A DNA stretch of 64,000 nucleotides from Lysobacteraceae bacterium. Its GTDB lineage: Bacteria > Pseudomonadota > Gammaproteobacteria > Xanthomonadales > Rhodanobacteraceae. Numbering within the stretch: the stretch's first letter is position 1; the number at the start of each line of letters is the position of its first letter. The notes under the pieces were generated by a model. That model saw only the letters and a program-made list of their open reading frames with translations. It was not told where the DNA came from and did not search any database. The stretch is from NCBI GenBank assembly GCA_004143945.1, contig SEHB01000004.1, positions 62,001 through 126,000 of the forward strand, in the 5' to 3' direction. This document shows positions 43,274 to 57,830 of this stretch, piece by piece. The position numbers were made by a program, and so were the translations under genes.

Positions 43274-43726
43274 ATGCACCGCACCGCGTTTCGATTCGCC
43301 TGCATCCTCGCCGCGTCCCTGTACGCGACGGGGGCCGCCCACGCGCAGGGCAGGATCGGCGTCTTCGATGCCTGGATCCGTGCCGCACCCCCCGGTGCGA
43401 CGATGCTCGCGGGCTACGCGACGCTGAAGAACACCGGCGATGCACCGATCAGCATCCTGACCGTGCAGAGCGATGCGTTCCGCATGACCTCCCTGCACGA
43501 GACCGTGGTCGAGGACGGTGTCGCGCGCATGCGCGAGATGCATCGGCTGCAGATCCCTGCCGGGGGCGAAGTGCAGCTCGCGCCAGGCGGCAAGCACCTG
43601 ATGTTCATGCAGCCGCGCGGTGAAACCGCGGTCGGCGAGCGCGTCGCGGTCACGTTCCTGATGGCCGACGGAGCGCGCGTGCAGACCTACTTCGACGTGG
43701 TCTCCGCCGATTCCGCGCCGGACTGA
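43274..43726 (+). CDS. Periplasmic copper chaperone PCu(A)C
   Basis: This 150-residue protein has a signal peptide ending near AHAQG and the PCu(A)C fold. GGAG lies eight bases before the ATG. The copper-site ligands are SLHETVVEDGVARMREMHRL and APGGKHLMFMQPRG, matching the H-x-M...H-x-M pattern that binds Cu(I). It delivers copper to the CuA/CuB sites of cytochrome oxidase. Its last 40 bp overlap the convergent thioesterase gene. Confidence 0.88.
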   Translation: MHRTAFRFACILAASLYATGAAHAQGRIGVFDAWIRAAPPGATMLAGYATLKNTGDAPISILTVQSDAFRMTSLHETVVEDGVARMREMHRLQIPAGGEVQLAPGGKHLMFMQPRGETAVGERVAVTFLMADGARVQTYFDVVSADSAPD

Positions 43727-44177
43727 CACGCGAGCCGGATCGCATCCGGCAGCGGCACCGGGGTGCCGGCGGCGGGATCGATCCAGACCATCACGACTTC
43801 GCCGTCGGCGTGCACGCATGCGGCGTCGCCTTCCGCGACGATTCGGTGCGCGATCGTGACCGAGGTCGTGCCCACGCGCGTCGCTTCGAGTTCGACCGTG
43901 ATGCGCGCGGGCCATGCGAGCTGGCGCCGATAGTTGACGTGGGCGGCCGCCACCACCGGCATCGCGGATTCGTCGAACCACTGGCCACCGATGCCCGCGA
44001 GCCATTCGAGGCGCGCTTCCTGCGCATAGACGAGGAACGCGGCGTTGTTGACGTGGTTGAACGCATCGAGGTCGCCCCAGCGCACGGGCACGCGCACGCG
44101 AGCGAGCAGCCGCGGTGCCGACGCGACGCTCGATGTGGGCGCGCCACGCTTCGAAGCCGAGCGCTTGCGCGGCGTGC

Positions 44178-44181
<4 letters not shown>
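43687..44181 (-). CDS. Acyl-CoA thioesterase (4HBT/YbgC-like)
   Basis: The product is 164 residues, the tail of the 1209-residue ORF in the track that starts far inside uvrA. I use the Met at 44181, which overlaps the uvrA stop by 4 bp (ATGA). The hot-dog motifs are [34 protein letters not shown] with the catalytic Asp near 38. [27 protein letters not shown] is the second strand set. It is coupled to uvrA by overlap and converges on the copper chaperone gene. The acyl substrate is unknown. Confidence 0.87.
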
Positions 44182-47048
<2,867 letters not shown>

Positions 47049-47451
47049 GCCGCGAGATGTTGGGGAAAGGCGGGACTATAACAATGGCGGTCGCGCGGGA
47101 TGCGACGATGCACGATTCAGGTGATCGTGGGCCCGAGGTCGATGCTTCTTCGCTGGTCCCGAGGCCCGGAGGCCGAAGGCCGCCATCCGTTCGCCTTGGG
47201 CGCAGGCAGAAGGCCGGAGCCGAAGGGTCCGCCGTGCCGGACGCTGGCCGCGCGCACGCCTCGCCTTCGCGGCCTGCGGCCGGTGCGCTCGGCGCGAACG
47301 GACAAGGCGGGATCATGGAGGTTCGTCGGTTCCCCGCTGCAGCCGGAACAAGGACTTGCGATCGGAAACGCCCCCCGCTAGACTACGCGGCTCGCTCCCG
47401 GCCCCGGCCGGTCGCGAAGGCTGATTCCAGAATAACTACAGAGGCATGGCC
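47049..47451. other. uvrA-rplU divergent intergenic region with large palindrome
   Basis: This 403 bp gap has no gene I can support. An imperfect long inverted repeat pairs CCGTTCGCCTTGGGCGC (47187-47203) with GCGCTCGGCGCGAACGG (47285-47301), about 12 of 17 positions. It resembles the widespread GTTCG...CGAAGGG-type intergenic repeats. The rplU promoter follows at 47356-47384. No uvrA SOS box was seen. Confidence 0.5.
47356..47384 (+). promoter_or_regulatory. Sigma70 promoter for rplU-rpmA
   Basis: TTGCGA (47356-47361) and TAGACT (47379-47384) are separated by exactly 17 bp. The start would be near 47391, leaving a leader of about 60 nt before rplU. Confidence 0.6.
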
Positions 47452-47814
47452 ATGTACGCAGTCATCGTCACCGGCGGTCGCCAGTACCGCGTGGCGCAGG
47501 GCGAAACCCTGCGCATCGAAAAGCTCGTCGCCGATGTCGGCGCCGAGGTCAAGCTGGACCAGGTCCTGATGGTCGGCGAAGGCGACGGCGTGACCGTCGG
47601 CGCGCCGCTCGTCGCAGGCGCGCTGGTCACCGCCAAGGTCGTGTCGCACGGCCGCGGCGAGAAGATCCGCATCGTCAAGTTCCGCCGCCGCAAGCACCAC
47701 CGCAAGGAAATGGGGCACCGGCAGCATTACACCGAGATCGAGATCGTCGGCATCACCGGCGCATCCGAGAAGAAGCGCTCGGCCAAGGCCGAAGCGAAGG
47801 CCGAGCAGGAGTAA
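47452..47814 (+). CDS. rplU: 50S ribosomal protein L21
   Basis: L21 binds 23S rRNA in the large subunit. I start it at the ATG at 47452 ([17 protein letters not shown]), with AGAGG seven bases upstream; the track starts two codons earlier. The chain has [47 protein letters not shown] and a short acidic/basic Ala-Lys tail longer than in E. coli. It is followed by rpmA after 6 bp. Confidence 0.97.
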   Translation: MYAVIVTGGRQYRVAQGETLRIEKLVADVGAEVKLDQVLMVGEGDGVTVGAPLVAGALVTAKVVSHGRGEKIRIVKFRRRKHHRKEMGHRQHYTEIEIVGITGASEKKRSAKAEAKAEQE

Positions 47815-47820
47815 TTCGTC

Positions 47821-48078
47821 ATGGCACACAAGAAGGCAGGCGGTTCCACCCGCAACGGTCGCGACTCCAATCCGAAGTACCTCGGCGTGAAGATCTACGG
47901 CGGCCAGGCCGTCGAGGCCGGCAACATCATCGTGCGCCAGCGCGGCACGCGCTTCCATCCGGGCAATGGCGTCGGCCTCGGCCGCGACCACACGCTGTAC
48001 GCGCTGGTCGACGGCACGGTCGAGTTCAAGGTCAAGGGCGCCGAGGCGCGCAAGACGGTCAACGTCGTCCCGGCCTGA
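47821..48078 (+). CDS. rpmA: 50S ribosomal protein L27
   Basis: L27 sits near the peptidyl-transferase centre. The 85-residue product begins [29 protein letters not shown], the family signature, and contains [28 protein letters not shown]. It is co-transcribed with rplU and followed by a GC hairpin with a T-run. Confidence 0.98.
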   Translation: MAHKKAGGSTRNGRDSNPKYLGVKIYGGQAVEAGNIIVRQRGTRFHPGNGVGLGRDHTLYALVDGTVEFKVKGAEARKTVNVVPA

Positions 48079-49314
<1,236 letters not shown>

Positions 49315-49339
49315 GCCGCGGCACGTTCGCGCGGGCAAC

Positions 49340-49362
49340 AAAAAAGCCGGCTTGCGCCGGCT
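49340..49362 (-). terminator. Rho-independent terminator of rpsT
   Basis: On the minus strand AGCCGGC pairs with GCCGGCT around GCAA and runs into six T. It is 38 bp past the rpsT stop. On the plus strand it follows obgE without a T-run, so it may stop both transcripts. Confidence 0.85.
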
Positions 49363-49400
49363 CGGACTTTCGGCAGCCATCCATGGCCGCGCCGTTCAGT

Positions 49401-49664
49401 TCACGCCAGCGCCTTGATGTGCGCGCTCAGGCGACTCTTGTGGCGCGAGGCCTTGTTCTTGTGGATCAGGCCGCGCGAGGCGTAACGGTCCATCACCGGC
49501 TCGGCGATCTTGTACGCGGCTTCGGCGCGCGCCTTGTCCTTCGCTTCGATCGCCTTCACGACGTTCTTGATCGCGGTGCGAACCATCGAACGCGCGCTCG
49601 CGTTGCGCTGGCGGTGCTGCTCGGACTGGCGCGCACGCTTCTTCGCGGACTTGATGTTGGCCAA
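49401..49664 (-). CDS. rpsT: 30S ribosomal protein S20
   Basis: S20 binds 16S rRNA early in 30S assembly. The 87-residue helical protein [26 protein letters not shown]... contains [42 protein letters not shown] and the usual Lys/Arg-rich helices. It is divergent from murJ, as in many gammaproteobacteria, and ends at the hairpin terminator that faces obgE. Confidence 0.98.
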   Translation of the reverse strand: MANIKSAKKRARQSEQHRQRNASARSMVRTAIKNVVKAIEAKDKARAEAAYKIAEPVMDRYASRGLIHKNKASRHKSRLSAHIKALA

Positions 49665-49825
49665 GGGAAAACTCCACTGATCGGGGTTGGAAAAAGACCG
49701 GGAATTATGCCGTTGGAGCCGAGTCGAGTCAATTCGGCTGGCGCGAGGACCCTGCGCCGCCGCTGGCGGCTCCGCGGCGTGCCCGGAACCCGTGTCCCTT
49801 GTCCCCCATCCCGGCTCAAGAGCCC

Positions 49826-51433
49826 ATGACCCGCCCGAGCCTGCTGCGCTCGATGCTGAACTTCAGCGGCGGGACCTTCGTGTCGCGCATGCTCGGGCTG
49901 GTGCGCGAGATCGTGATCGCGACCGTGTTCGGCGCGAACGCGGCGACCGACGCGTTCTGGGTCGCGTTCCGTATCCCGAACTTCCTGCGCCGGCTGTTCG
50001 CCGAGGGCTCGTTCTCGGTCGCGTTCGTGCCGGTGTTCACCGAGGTCAAGGAAACCCGCAGCCACGCGGAGCTCAAGGAACTGGTCGCGCGCACCGCGGG
50101 CACGCTCGGCGGCGTGCTGCTGGTGGTCACCGCGGCCGGCGTGCTCGGCGCGGAATGGCTCGCGCGCGCGTTCGCGCCCGGCTCGATCGACGAGCCCGCG
50201 AAGTTCGCGCTGACCACCGACCTCCTGCGCATCACGTTCCCGTTCCTGCTGTTCGTGTCGCTGACCGCGCTCGCGGCCGGCGTGCTGAACAGCTTCCACA
50301 AGTTCCTGTTGCCCGCGCTGACGCCGGTGATCCTCAATCTCTGCATGATCGCGGCCGCGCTGTGGGCGGCGCCGCATTTCGACGTGCCGATCATGGCACT
50401 CGGCTGGGCGATCCTGCTGGCGGGACTGCTGCAGCTGATGGTGCAATTGCCGGTGCTGCAGCGACTCGACCTGCTCGCGCTGCCGCGCTGGGGCTGGCGC
50501 CACGCCGGCGTGCGGCGCGTGCTCAAGCTCATGGTCCCGACCCTGTTCGGTTCCTCGGTCGCGCAGGTGAACCTGCTGCTCGACACGCTGATCGCCTCGT
50601 TCCTGATCACGGGTTCGCAGACCTGGCTGACCCAGAGCGATCGCCTGCTCGAATTCCCGCTCGGGATCTTCGGCGTGGCGCTCGGCACCGTGATCCTGCC
50701 TTCGCTCGCGCGCCACCACGTGGCGACCGACCGCGAAGCGTTCTCGCGCGCGCTCGACTGGGGGCTGCGCACGACGCTGCTGATCGCGGTGCCCGCGATG
50801 CTCGCGCTGGTGCTGCTGGCCGAGCCGATCCTCGCGACGCTGCTGCAGCACGGCCGCTTCACCGCACACGACGTGCAGATGGCCTCGATGTCGCTCGCCG
50901 CGCTCGCGGCAGGACTGCCCGCGTTCGCGCTGGTCAAGGTGCTCGCACCCGCGTTCTATGCGCGGCAGGACACGATCACGCCGGTGCGCGCGGGGATCGC
51001 CGCGATGATCGCGAGCATGGCGATGAACGTCGTCTTCGTCGGCGTGCTGCTCTGGATCTGGCACGCACCGGGCGATCTCGACGAGGGCTGGATGGCGGCG
51101 CTCGCGCGGGTGCCCGGCCTGCACGTCGGGCTCGCGTTCGCGAGCGCGCTCGCGAGCTACCTCAACGTCGCACTGCTCTGGCGCGCGCTGCGCCGCGAGG
51201 GCGTGCACCAGCGCCAGCCCGGATGGGGGCGGCACCTCGCGCGGCTCGTGCTCGCCTGCACGGTGATGGTCGCGGTGCTCGCAGCGGGCCTCTGGCATTG
51301 GCCGGACTGGAGCGCGGCGAGTCCCGCGACACGCATCTGGCGGCTCGCGGCCCTCGTAGCGGCGGGCGGCGGCAGCTATGTCGCGATGCTGTTGATCGCG
51401 GGATTCCGCCTGCGCGACCTGCGCGCACACTGA
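49826..51433 (+). CDS. murJ: Lipid II flippase MurJ
   Basis: MurJ moves lipid II across the inner membrane for peptidoglycan synthesis. I start it at the ATG at 49826 ([31 protein letters not shown]). The track starts at an upstream TTG. The 535-residue chain has fourteen hydrophobic segments of the MOP superfamily. Signature positions are [45 protein letters not shown] and the conserved Arg residues in the first helices. It begins the murJ-ribF-ileS-lspA-ispH series. Confidence 0.95.
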   Translation: MTRPSLLRSMLNFSGGTFVSRMLGLVREIVIATVFGANAATDAFWVAFRIPNFLRRLFAEGSFSVAFVPVFTEVKETRSHAELKELVARTAGTLGGVLLVVTAAGVLGAEWLARAFAPGSIDEPAKFALTTDLLRITFPFLLFVSLTALAAGVLNSFHKFLLPALTPVILNLCMIAAALWAAPHFDVPIMALGWAILLAGLLQLMVQLPVLQRLDLLALPRWGWRHAGVRRVLKLMVPTLFGSSVAQVNLLLDTLIASFLITGSQTWLTQSDRLLEFPLGIFGVALGTVILPSLARHHVATDREAFSRALDWGLRTTLLIAVPAMLALVLLAEPILATLLQHGRFTAHDVQMASMSLAALAAGLPAFALVKVLAPAFYARQDTITPVRAGIAAMIASMAMNVVFVGVLLWIWHAPGDLDEGWMAALARVPGLHVGLAFASALASYLNVALLWRALRREGVHQRQPGWGRHLARLVLACTVMVAVLAAGLWHWPDWSAASPATRIWRLAALVAAGGGSYVAMLLIAGFRLRDLRAH

Positions 51434-51493
51434 CGGCGCCACGCACCGCCCGCGTGGCGCGCATGCTGCGATGCAGCGGCTATACTCGGGCGC

Positions 51494-52492
51494 ATGAGCC
51501 TGCTTTTCCGGGATGCCGCGGGGCCGAGCCTGGCCCCGGGCGGCAGCGTGCTGTGCGTGGGAGCGTTCGACGGCGTGCACGTCGGCCACCGCGCGCTGCT
51601 CGCGCGCGTCCACGAGCAGGCCCGCGCGCGCGGCTTGCTGCCGCTCGCGATCAGCTTCGAACCGATTCCGCGCGAGTTCTTCGCGCGCGGCGAAACGGTG
51701 CCGCGACTGACGTCCGCGCGCGAGAAGATCCGCCTGCTGTTCGAGGCCGGCATCGAGCGCGTGCTCTCGCTGCGCTTCGATGCCGCGCTGGCGGCGATGC
51801 CGGCCGAACGCTTCATCGAGGACGTGCTGGTCTCGAGGGCCAGCGCGCGCGGCATCCTCGTCGGCTCCGATTTCCGCTTCGGCCACGCGCGCCGCGGCGA
51901 CGTCGCGATGCTGCGCGCATACGCCGATCGCAGTGGTTTCACGCTCGACGTGATGCCGGACATCGACCTCGGCGACGGACGCGTCAGCAGCAGTGCGATC
52001 CGCGAGCGCCTTGCGCAAGGCGACTTCGATGCGGCCGCGCGCATGCTCGGGCGCCGGTTCTCGATCGGTGGTCGCGTCGTGCGTGGCCGGCAACTGGGTC
52101 GCGAACTCGGCTACCCGACCGCGAACATCCGGCTCGGTGCGCGCACGTCTCCGATCGCGGGCATCTTCGCGGTGCGCGTGCGGGGCGAGGGCATCGGAGC
52201 CACGGGATCCGGCCTGCGCGCGCCTACGCAGGCCGACGCCTGGCCCGGTGTCGCGAGCCTCGGCGTGCGCCCGACGATCGATGGCGGCGGTGAACCGCTG
52301 CTCGAGGTGCACCTGTTCGACTTCGACGGCGATCTCTACGGGCGCCGGCTCGAGGTCGATTTCGTGCGCAAGCTGCGCGAGGAACTGAAGTTCGACGACC
52401 TCGATGCGATGGTGCGCCAGATCGACCGCGATGCGGACGAGGCGCGCGCGATCCTCGGTTCGCTTCGCTCCCCGGCGCGTCGCGCGGTCTAG
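51494..52492 (+). CDS. ribF: Bifunctional riboflavin kinase/FAD synthetase RibF
   Basis: RibF makes FMN and then FAD. The 332-residue protein has the nucleotidyltransferase domain VLCVGAFDGVHVGHRALLARV near 20 and VGSDFRFGHARRGDVAML near 120. The flavokinase domain shows RRFSIGGRVVRGRQLGRELGYPTANIRL and GVASLGVRPTIDGGGEPLLEVHLFDFDGDLYG. It is 60 bp after murJ and 36 bp before ileS. Confidence 0.95.
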   Translation: MSLLFRDAAGPSLAPGGSVLCVGAFDGVHVGHRALLARVHEQARARGLLPLAISFEPIPREFFARGETVPRLTSAREKIRLLFEAGIERVLSLRFDAALAAMPAERFIEDVLVSRASARGILVGSDFRFGHARRGDVAMLRAYADRSGFTLDVMPDIDLGDGRVSSSAIRERLAQGDFDAAARMLGRRFSIGGRVVRGRQLGRELGYPTANIRLGARTSPIAGIFAVRVRGEGIGATGSGLRAPTQADAWPGVASLGVRPTIDGGGEPLLEVHLFDFDGDLYGRRLEVDFVRKLREELKFDDLDAMVRQIDRDADEARAILGSLRSPARRAV

Positions 52493-52528
52493 CCTCTCCC
52501 GAATCCCATCCCGAACCCCGACTTCCCC

Positions 52529-55450
52529 ATGTCCAACGACTACAAAGACACGATCAACCTGCCGAAGACCGACTTCGCGATGAAGGCGGATCTTGCACGG
52601 CGCGAGCCTGCGATGCTGGCCGAATGGGAAGCAGCCCGGCGCTACGCGGCGATCCAGCGCCACACCGCGGGGCGCGAGCGCGCCTCGATCCTGCACGACG
52701 GCCCGCCCTACGCGAATGGCGCGATCCACATCGGGCATGCGGTCAACAAGGTGCTGAAGGACATCGTCGTGAAGTCGCGGCTGCTGGCCGGCCTGCGTTC
52801 GCCCTACGTGCCGGGCTGGGACTGCCACGGATTGCCGATCGAGATCGCGGTCGAGAAGGAAGTCGGCAAGGTCGGCCAGAAGGTCGATGCTGCGACGTTT
52901 CGCGCGAAGTGCCGAGAGTACGCGGCCAGGCAGATCGACCTGCAGCGCGCGGACTTCAAGCGGCTCGGCGTGCTCGGCGACTGGGACAACCCGTACCGCA
53001 CGATGGATTTCCGCTACGAGGCCGACATGATCCGCGCGCTCGCGCGGATCCATGCGAACGGGCACGTCACGCGCGGCTTCAAGCCCGTGCACTGGTGCTT
53101 CGACTGCGGTTCGGCGCTCGCAGAGGCCGAGATCGAATACGCGGACAAGGTCTCGCCTGCGATCGACGTCGCCTACGACGCGCTCGACCCGAAGGCGCTG
53201 GCCGCGAGGTTCGGCGCGTCGATCGGCGACGACGACCTCGTCGCGGTGCCGATCTGGACGACGACGCCGTGGACCCTGCCCGCGAGCCTCGCGGTCACGC
53301 TCGGACCGGAACTCGACTACGTACTCGTCGAAGGGCCGGCGCGCGGCGGTCGCCGCCTGCTGCTGGTGCTGGCCGAGCCACTCGCCGCGACCGCGCTCGC
53401 GCGCTACGGCATCGAGCGTGTCGACGTGCTCGGCCACGCGCGCGGCTCCGAACTCGTAGACGCCGCTTCGGTCGGCGGTGCCCGCCCTTCACCCGCGGGC
53501 GCATGCCGGTTGCGCCATCCGTTCTACGACCGCGAAGTTCCGCTGATCCTCGGAGACCACGTCTCGGCCGAGGACGGTACGGGTGCGGTGCATACCGCGC
53601 CCGGCCACGGCGTCGAGGACTTCGCGGTCGGCCAGCTCTATGGACTGGTGGAACGCCATTCCGCGACCGAACTCAATCCGGTCGGTGGCAACGGCGTCTA
53701 CCTGCCCGGCACGCCGCTGTTCGAAGGGCAGTTCATCTGGAAGGCGAACGACACGATCGTCGCGCTGCTGGCCGAGCGCGGCGCCTTGCTCGCATCGTCG
53801 AAGATCAGCCACAGCTATCCGCACTGCTGGCGCCACAAGAGCCCGGTCGCGTTCCGGACCACGCCGCAGTGGTTCATCGGCATGGAAATCCAGGGCCTGC
53901 GCGCAGCCGCGCTGAACTCCGTGCGGCGCGACGTCGACTGGTACCCGGCCTGGGGCGAGGAGCGCATCGCGGGCATGGTGTCCGGACGACCGGACTGGTG
54001 CATCTCGCGCCAGCGCACCTGGGGCGTGCCGATCGCGCTGTTCGTCGACCGGGTGACCCAGTTGCCGCATCCTCGCAGCGTCGAACTCATGGAGCAGGTC
54101 GCCGCGCGCGTCGAGCAGCTTGGCGTCGATGCGTGGTACGCGCTCGATCCCGCCGAACTCCTCGGCGAGGAAGCCGCGCGTTACGAGAAGGTCACCGACA
54201 TCCTCGACGTCTGGTTCGATTCCGGGGTCACGCATTTCTGCGTGCTCGACCAGCGCGCCGAACTCGCGCGGCGTCCCGGCGACGAGGTGATGTACCTCGA
54301 AGGGTCCGACCAGCACCGTGGCTGGTTCCAGTCCTCGCTGCTGACGTCGACCGCGATGCACGGGCGCGCGCCGTACGACGCGGTGCTCACGCACGGCTTC
54401 ACGGTCGACGCGCAGGGCCGCAAGATGTCGAAGTCGCTCGGCAACGTGGTGGCGCCGCAGAAGGTCGTCGACACGCTCGGCGCGGACGTGTTGCGCCTGT
54501 GGGTCGCATCGACCGACTACCGCAACGAGATCGCGGTGTCCGACGAGATCCTCAAGCGCGTCGCCGATTCGTATCGACGCATCCGCAATACTGCGCGCTT
54601 CCTGCTCGGCAACCTCGACGGATTCGACCCCGAGACGCAGTTGCTGCCGGTCGCCGAATGCCTGCTGCTCGACCAGTGGGCGCTGCAGCAGGCGCACGAC
54701 GTGCAGCAGGCGGTGGTCGCAGCGTATGCGCGCAACGACTTCCCCGAAGTGGTCGCGCGCGTGCAGAACTTCTGCACCAACGAGATGGGCGCGCTCTACC
54801 TCGACATCACGAAGGACCGCCTCTACACGATGCAGGCCGACAGCCGCGGCCGCCGCAGCGCGCAGAGCGCGATGTACCGCATCGTCGAGGCGCTGGTGCG
54901 CTGGATCGCGCCGGTACTGAGCTTCACCGCCGAGGAAATCTGGCCGCTGGTCCCGGGTCGGCGCGGCGAATCGGTGCTGTTCGAGACCTGGTACGACGGC
55001 CTCGCCGCGGCGCAGGGTGCGCCCGCGCAGCGCCAGTGGTGGGCCGACCTGCTCGCGATCCGCGGCGGCGCCGCGCGCCTGCTCGAGGGCATGCGCGCGT
55101 CCGGCGCGATCGGTGCGTCGCTGCAGGCCGAAGTGGTCGTGCATGCGGACGCGGCGACGCGTGCGCGCTACGCCGAAGTCGCCGACGAGCTGCGCTTCTT
55201 CTTCATCACGTCGGCGCTGCAGTTCGCCGACCTCGCGGTGCTGCCCGACCCGGAAGGTCGCACCGACGTGCAGGGCGTCGATCTCGACGGCGCGGCGATC
55301 TGGATCGCGGCCACGCCGAGCAATGCCGCGAAATGCATCCGCTGCTGGCACTACCGCCACGACGTCGGCAGCCATGCGCACCACCCCGACATCTGCGGGC
55401 GCTGCGTAGAGAATGTGGACGGAGCGGGCGAGGAACGCCGATGGTTCTGA
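52529..55450 (+). CDS. ileS: Isoleucyl-tRNA synthetase
   Basis: IleS charges tRNA-Ile and edits valine. The 973-residue chain has the HIGH motif [21 protein letters not shown] near 58 and [17 protein letters not shown] near 95. The editing domain has [15 protein letters not shown] and [31 protein letters not shown] holds the KMSKS motif near 635. A C-terminal zinc site is [24 protein letters not shown]. The stop overlaps the lspA start by 10 bp. Confidence 0.97.
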   Translation: MSNDYKDTINLPKTDFAMKADLARREPAMLAEWEAARRYAAIQRHTAGRERASILHDGPPYANGAIHIGHAVNKVLKDIVVKSRLLAGLRSPYVPGWDCHGLPIEIAVEKEVGKVGQKVDAATFRAKCREYAARQIDLQRADFKRLGVLGDWDNPYRTMDFRYEADMIRALARIHANGHVTRGFKPVHWCFDCGSALAEAEIEYADKVSPAIDVAYDALDPKALAARFGASIGDDDLVAVPIWTTTPWTLPASLAVTLGPELDYVLVEGPARGGRRLLLVLAEPLAATALARYGIERVDVLGHARGSELVDAASVGGARPSPAGACRLRHPFYDREVPLILGDHVSAEDGTGAVHTAPGHGVEDFAVGQLYGLVERHSATELNPVGGNGVYLPGTPLFEGQFIWKANDTIVALLAERGALLASSKISHSYPHCWRHKSPVAFRTTPQWFIGMEIQGLRAAALNSVRRDVDWYPAWGEERIAGMVSGRPDWCISRQRTWGVPIALFVDRVTQLPHPRSVELMEQVAARVEQLGVDAWYALDPAELLGEEAARYEKVTDILDVWFDSGVTHFCVLDQRAELARRPGDEVMYLEGSDQHRGWFQSSLLTSTAMHGRAPYDAVLTHGFTVDAQGRKMSKSLGNVVAPQKVVDTLGADVLRLWVASTDYRNEIAVSDEILKRVADSYRRIRNTARFLLGNLDGFDPETQLLPVAECLLLDQWALQQAHDVQQAVVAAYARNDFPEVVARVQNFCTNEMGALYLDITKDRLYTMQADSRGRRSAQSAMYRIVEALVRWIAPVLSFTAEEIWPLVPGRRGESVLFETWYDGLAAAQGAPAQRQWWADLLAIRGGAARLLEGMRASGAIGASLQAEVVVHADAATRARYAEVADELRFFFITSALQFADLAVLPDPEGRTDVQGVDLDGAAIWIAATPSNAAKCIRCWHYRHDVGSHAHHPDICGRCVENVDGAGEERRWF

Positions 55451-55941
55451 CACGCACGCGCCCCGGGGCGCTTCCCTGGCTGCTGCTGTCCGCGCTGGTC
55501 ATCGTGCTCGACCAGTGGGCCAAGCACCTCGCGCTGACGGCGCTGGATCCGTACGCGCCGCACGTGGTGATACCGGGACTGCTCAACTGGACGCTCGCGT
55601 TCAATCCGGGCGCCGCCTTCAGCTTCCTCGCCGACGCCGACGGCTGGCAGCGCTGGTTCTTCACGGTGCTCGCGATCGGCGTGAGCCTCGTGCTCGCGGT
55701 CTGGCTGTCGCGCACGCCGCGCGGCGACTGGCGCAATGCGGCGCCACTCGCACTCGTGATCGGTGGCGCGATCGGCAACCTCGTCGACCGATTGCGCCAC
55801 GGCCACGTGGTCGACTTCGTGCAGGTGTACTGGCGCGAGTGGGTGTTTCCCGCGTTCAACGTCGCCGATTCCGCGATCACGGTCGGCGCCGCGATGCTGA
55901 TCCTGTTCAGCCTCTGGCCCGCGCGCGAGAACAAGGCGTAG
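55441..55941 (+). CDS. lspA: Prolipoprotein signal peptidase LspA
   Basis: LspA cleaves the signal peptide of lipoproteins after diacylglycerol transfer. The 166-residue inner-membrane protein has four hydrophobic segments, [29 protein letters not shown] and [21 protein letters not shown]. The [11 protein letters not shown] motif holds the second catalytic Asp. Its ATG lies 10 bp inside ileS, so the two are coupled. It matures the BamC-type lipoproteins encoded in this window. Confidence 0.95.
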   Translation: MVLTRTRPGALPWLLLSALVIVLDQWAKHLALTALDPYAPHVVIPGLLNWTLAFNPGAAFSFLADADGWQRWFFTVLAIGVSLVLAVWLSRTPRGDWRNAAPLALVIGGAIGNLVDRLRHGHVVDFVQVYWREWVFPAFNVADSAITVGAAMLILFSLWPARENKA

Positions 55942-56083
55942 GCTGGACGACCGCAGGCCGGCCGGCGCTTTTCGTACAGCAGCACGCAGGCCCGGGACCG
56001 CCGGCCGCGCTGCGCGCGTCGACCTTGCGCGTGTCCCGCGTCGTTCGCATGGCCGCCCCTGCGACGCTGCTAGAATGCACCCG

Positions 56084-57031
56084 ATGGATGTCCTGCTCGC
56101 CAATCCGCGTGGTTTCTGCGCCGGCGTCGACCGCGCGATCGAGATCGTCGAACGCGCGCTCGAGACGTTCGGCGCGCCGATCTACGTACGCCACGAAGTC
56201 GTGCACAACCGCTTCGTGGTGGACAAGTTGCGCGCGCAGGGAGCGGTGTTCGTCGACGAGTTGCACGAAGTGCCCGACGGCGCGACCGTGATCTTCAGTG
56301 CACACGGCGTCTCGCAAGCCGTGCGCGCGGAAGCCGCCGAGCGCGGACTGCGCGTGTTCGATGCGACGTGTCCGCTGGTGACCAAGGTGCACATGGAAGT
56401 CGCGCGGCACGGCAAGGCCGGACGCGACGTGGTGCTGATCGGCCACGCCGGGCACCCGGAAGTCGAGGGCACGATGGGGCAGTGGGGGAGGTCCAACGAG
56501 GGCACGATCCATCTCGTCGAGACGCCCGCATGCGTGGACCGGATCACGCCGCGCGACCCGGCCCACATCGCGTTCGCGACCCAGACCACGCTCTCGATCG
56601 ACGATACGCGGGCGGTGATCGAGGCGCTGCAGCGCCGCTTCCCCGCGATCCAGGGGCCGCGCCACGACGACATCTGCTATGCGACGCAGAACCGCCAGGA
56701 CGCGGTTCGCAAACTCGGCCAGCAATGCGACCTCGTGCTCGTGGTCGGCTCGCCCAACAGTTCGAACTCCAATCGCCTGCGCGAGCTCGCCGAGAAGCAG
56801 GGCGTGCCGGCGCATCTGATCGACGGGGCCGACGACATCCGGCCGGAATGGCTCGCAGGTCGCACCCGCATCGGCGTGACCGCGGGCGCGTCGGCGCCCG
56901 AGAGCCTCGTGCGTGACGTCGTCGCGGCGCTGCGCGACCGGGGATCGGGCAGCGTGCGCGAACTCGATGGCGAGCCCGAGAACGTGACCTTCGCGCTGCC
57001 GAAGGAGTTGCGCCTGCGCGTGGTGGCCTGA
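56084..57031 (+). CDS. ispH: 4-hydroxy-3-methylbut-2-enyl diphosphate reductase IspH
   Basis: IspH makes IPP and DMAPP in the last step of the MEP pathway. The product is 315 residues from the Met at 56084 ([22 protein letters not shown]); the track includes three more residues. The 4Fe-4S ligands are the Cys in [20 protein letters not shown] and [23 protein letters not shown] and the active-site Glu/His segments ([28 protein letters not shown]) are in place. It is 142 bp after lspA and 149 bp before fimT. Confidence 0.96.
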   Translation: MDVLLANPRGFCAGVDRAIEIVERALETFGAPIYVRHEVVHNRFVVDKLRAQGAVFVDELHEVPDGATVIFSAHGVSQAVRAEAAERGLRVFDATCPLVTKVHMEVARHGKAGRDVVLIGHAGHPEVEGTMGQWGRSNEGTIHLVETPACVDRITPRDPAHIAFATQTTLSIDDTRAVIEALQRRFPAIQGPRHDDICYATQNRQDAVRKLGQQCDLVLVVGSPNSSNSNRLRELAEKQGVPAHLIDGADDIRPEWLAGRTRIGVTAGASAPESLVRDVVAALRDRGSGSVRELDGEPENVTFALPKELRLRVVA

Positions 57032-57143
57032 GCGCGGCCCACCGCCACCGCTCCTCGCCCGGCCGAGCCGCGTGTGCCGAGCCGCTCGTCCGGCAATTCC
57101 TACCATGTGCCCGTGGCCGCTTGTAGGCCCCGCCGGCCCCGCG

Positions 57144-57160
57144 TAGGTTACGGTCACCTA
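57144..57160. promoter_or_regulatory. 17 bp palindrome upstream of the minor pilin operon
   Basis: TAGGTTACGGTCACCTA is a near-perfect palindrome (outer TAGGT/ACCTA perfect, one mismatch pair inside). It is 20 bp before the fimT ATG and 5 bp before a GGGGA ribosome site. It could be an operator for the pilus operon. The binding protein is unknown. Confidence 0.35.
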
Positions 57161-57180
57161 GGTGTTTTCCGGGGAAACCA

Positions 57181-57819
57181 ATGGCCCATCCGACTGCCCG
57201 GAGCGCGCGCGCAGGGCGACGCCCCAGTTCGGGTTTCACGCTGTTCGAGCTCGTCATCACGATCGCGATCGTCGCGATCCTCGTCGGCGTCGCTCTGCCG
57301 AACTACCGTGAATTCTCGATCGGGATGACGGTCAGCGACAACGCGAACGACCTCCAGGGTGCGTTGAACCTCGCGCGTTCCGAAGCGATCAAGCGCGGCC
57401 GACCGGTGGCGCTGATCGCGAATGGCGGCGACTGGAGCAACGGCTGGCAGGTCGTCGCCGGTGAACTGCAGGCCGACGGCACGATCGCCGATCCGGTGTC
57501 GCCCGGGACGACCCAGGCCGAATGCGAAGCCTACGTCGATCTCGACGGCGAAACCCCGCTGTGCCCCCGACTGGTCGGGCCGATTCCCGACACCTACACG
57601 ATCGTGGGCCGCGCCACCGGCGGCACCGCGCCGGACGACGAAGTCCTGTTCAATCCGACCGGAACGCTCGGCCGCGGCGCGACCATGTTCGATTTCAACG
57701 TCTGTCGCCCGGTGGAACGCGCGGAGGCGACCAAGTCGCGCCGCATCCACGTCGAGCCGTCGGGAACGGTCAGCAGCCGCCGCGACGTGACCGGATCGCC
57801 CGCCGGAACCTGCGCCTGA
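57181..57819 (+). CDS. fimT: Type IV minor pilin FimT/GspH
   Basis: FimT is a minor pilin; related proteins bind DNA during natural transformation. The 212-residue protein has the prepilin peptidase site and helix SGFTLFELVITIAIVAILVGVALPNYREF near 17-45, with Glu at mature position 5. GspH-type features are LQGALNLARSEAIKRGRPVALIANGGDWSNGWQVV and a long C-terminal region ending in a possible Cys pair (CRPVE, GTCA). It is the first gene of fimT-pilV-pilW-pilX-pilY1, after a 149 bp gap from ispH. Confidence 0.92.
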   Translation: MAHPTARSARAGRRPSSGFTLFELVITIAIVAILVGVALPNYREFSIGMTVSDNANDLQGALNLARSEAIKRGRPVALIANGGDWSNGWQVVAGELQADGTIADPVSPGTTQAECEAYVDLDGETPLCPRLVGPIPDTYTIVGRATGGTAPDDEVLFNPTGTLGRGATMFDFNVCRPVERAEATKSRRIHVEPSGTVSSRRDVTGSPAGTCA

Positions 57820-57830
57820 TGGAGACCTGC

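Noticed and set aside
47117-47305. 62-residue ORF in the uvrA-rplU gap
   Set aside because: It coincides with the GC-rich palindrome, has no ribosome site, and is Arg/Pro-rich without a hydrophobic core.
49556-53437. 1293-residue minus-strand ORF antisense to murJ, ribF and ileS
   Set aside because: Its sequence is Arg/Glu/Gln/His-rich low-complexity antisense translation with no domain. The plus-strand genes there are certain.
52624-55941. 1105-residue plus ORF over ileS
   Set aside because: It is out of frame with IleS for most of its length; only the last 166 residues are a real protein (LspA).
57110-57130. Possible sigma54 promoter (TGGCCG...) before fimT
   Set aside because: The GG and GC elements do not fit the TGGCAC-N5-TTGCA spacing.
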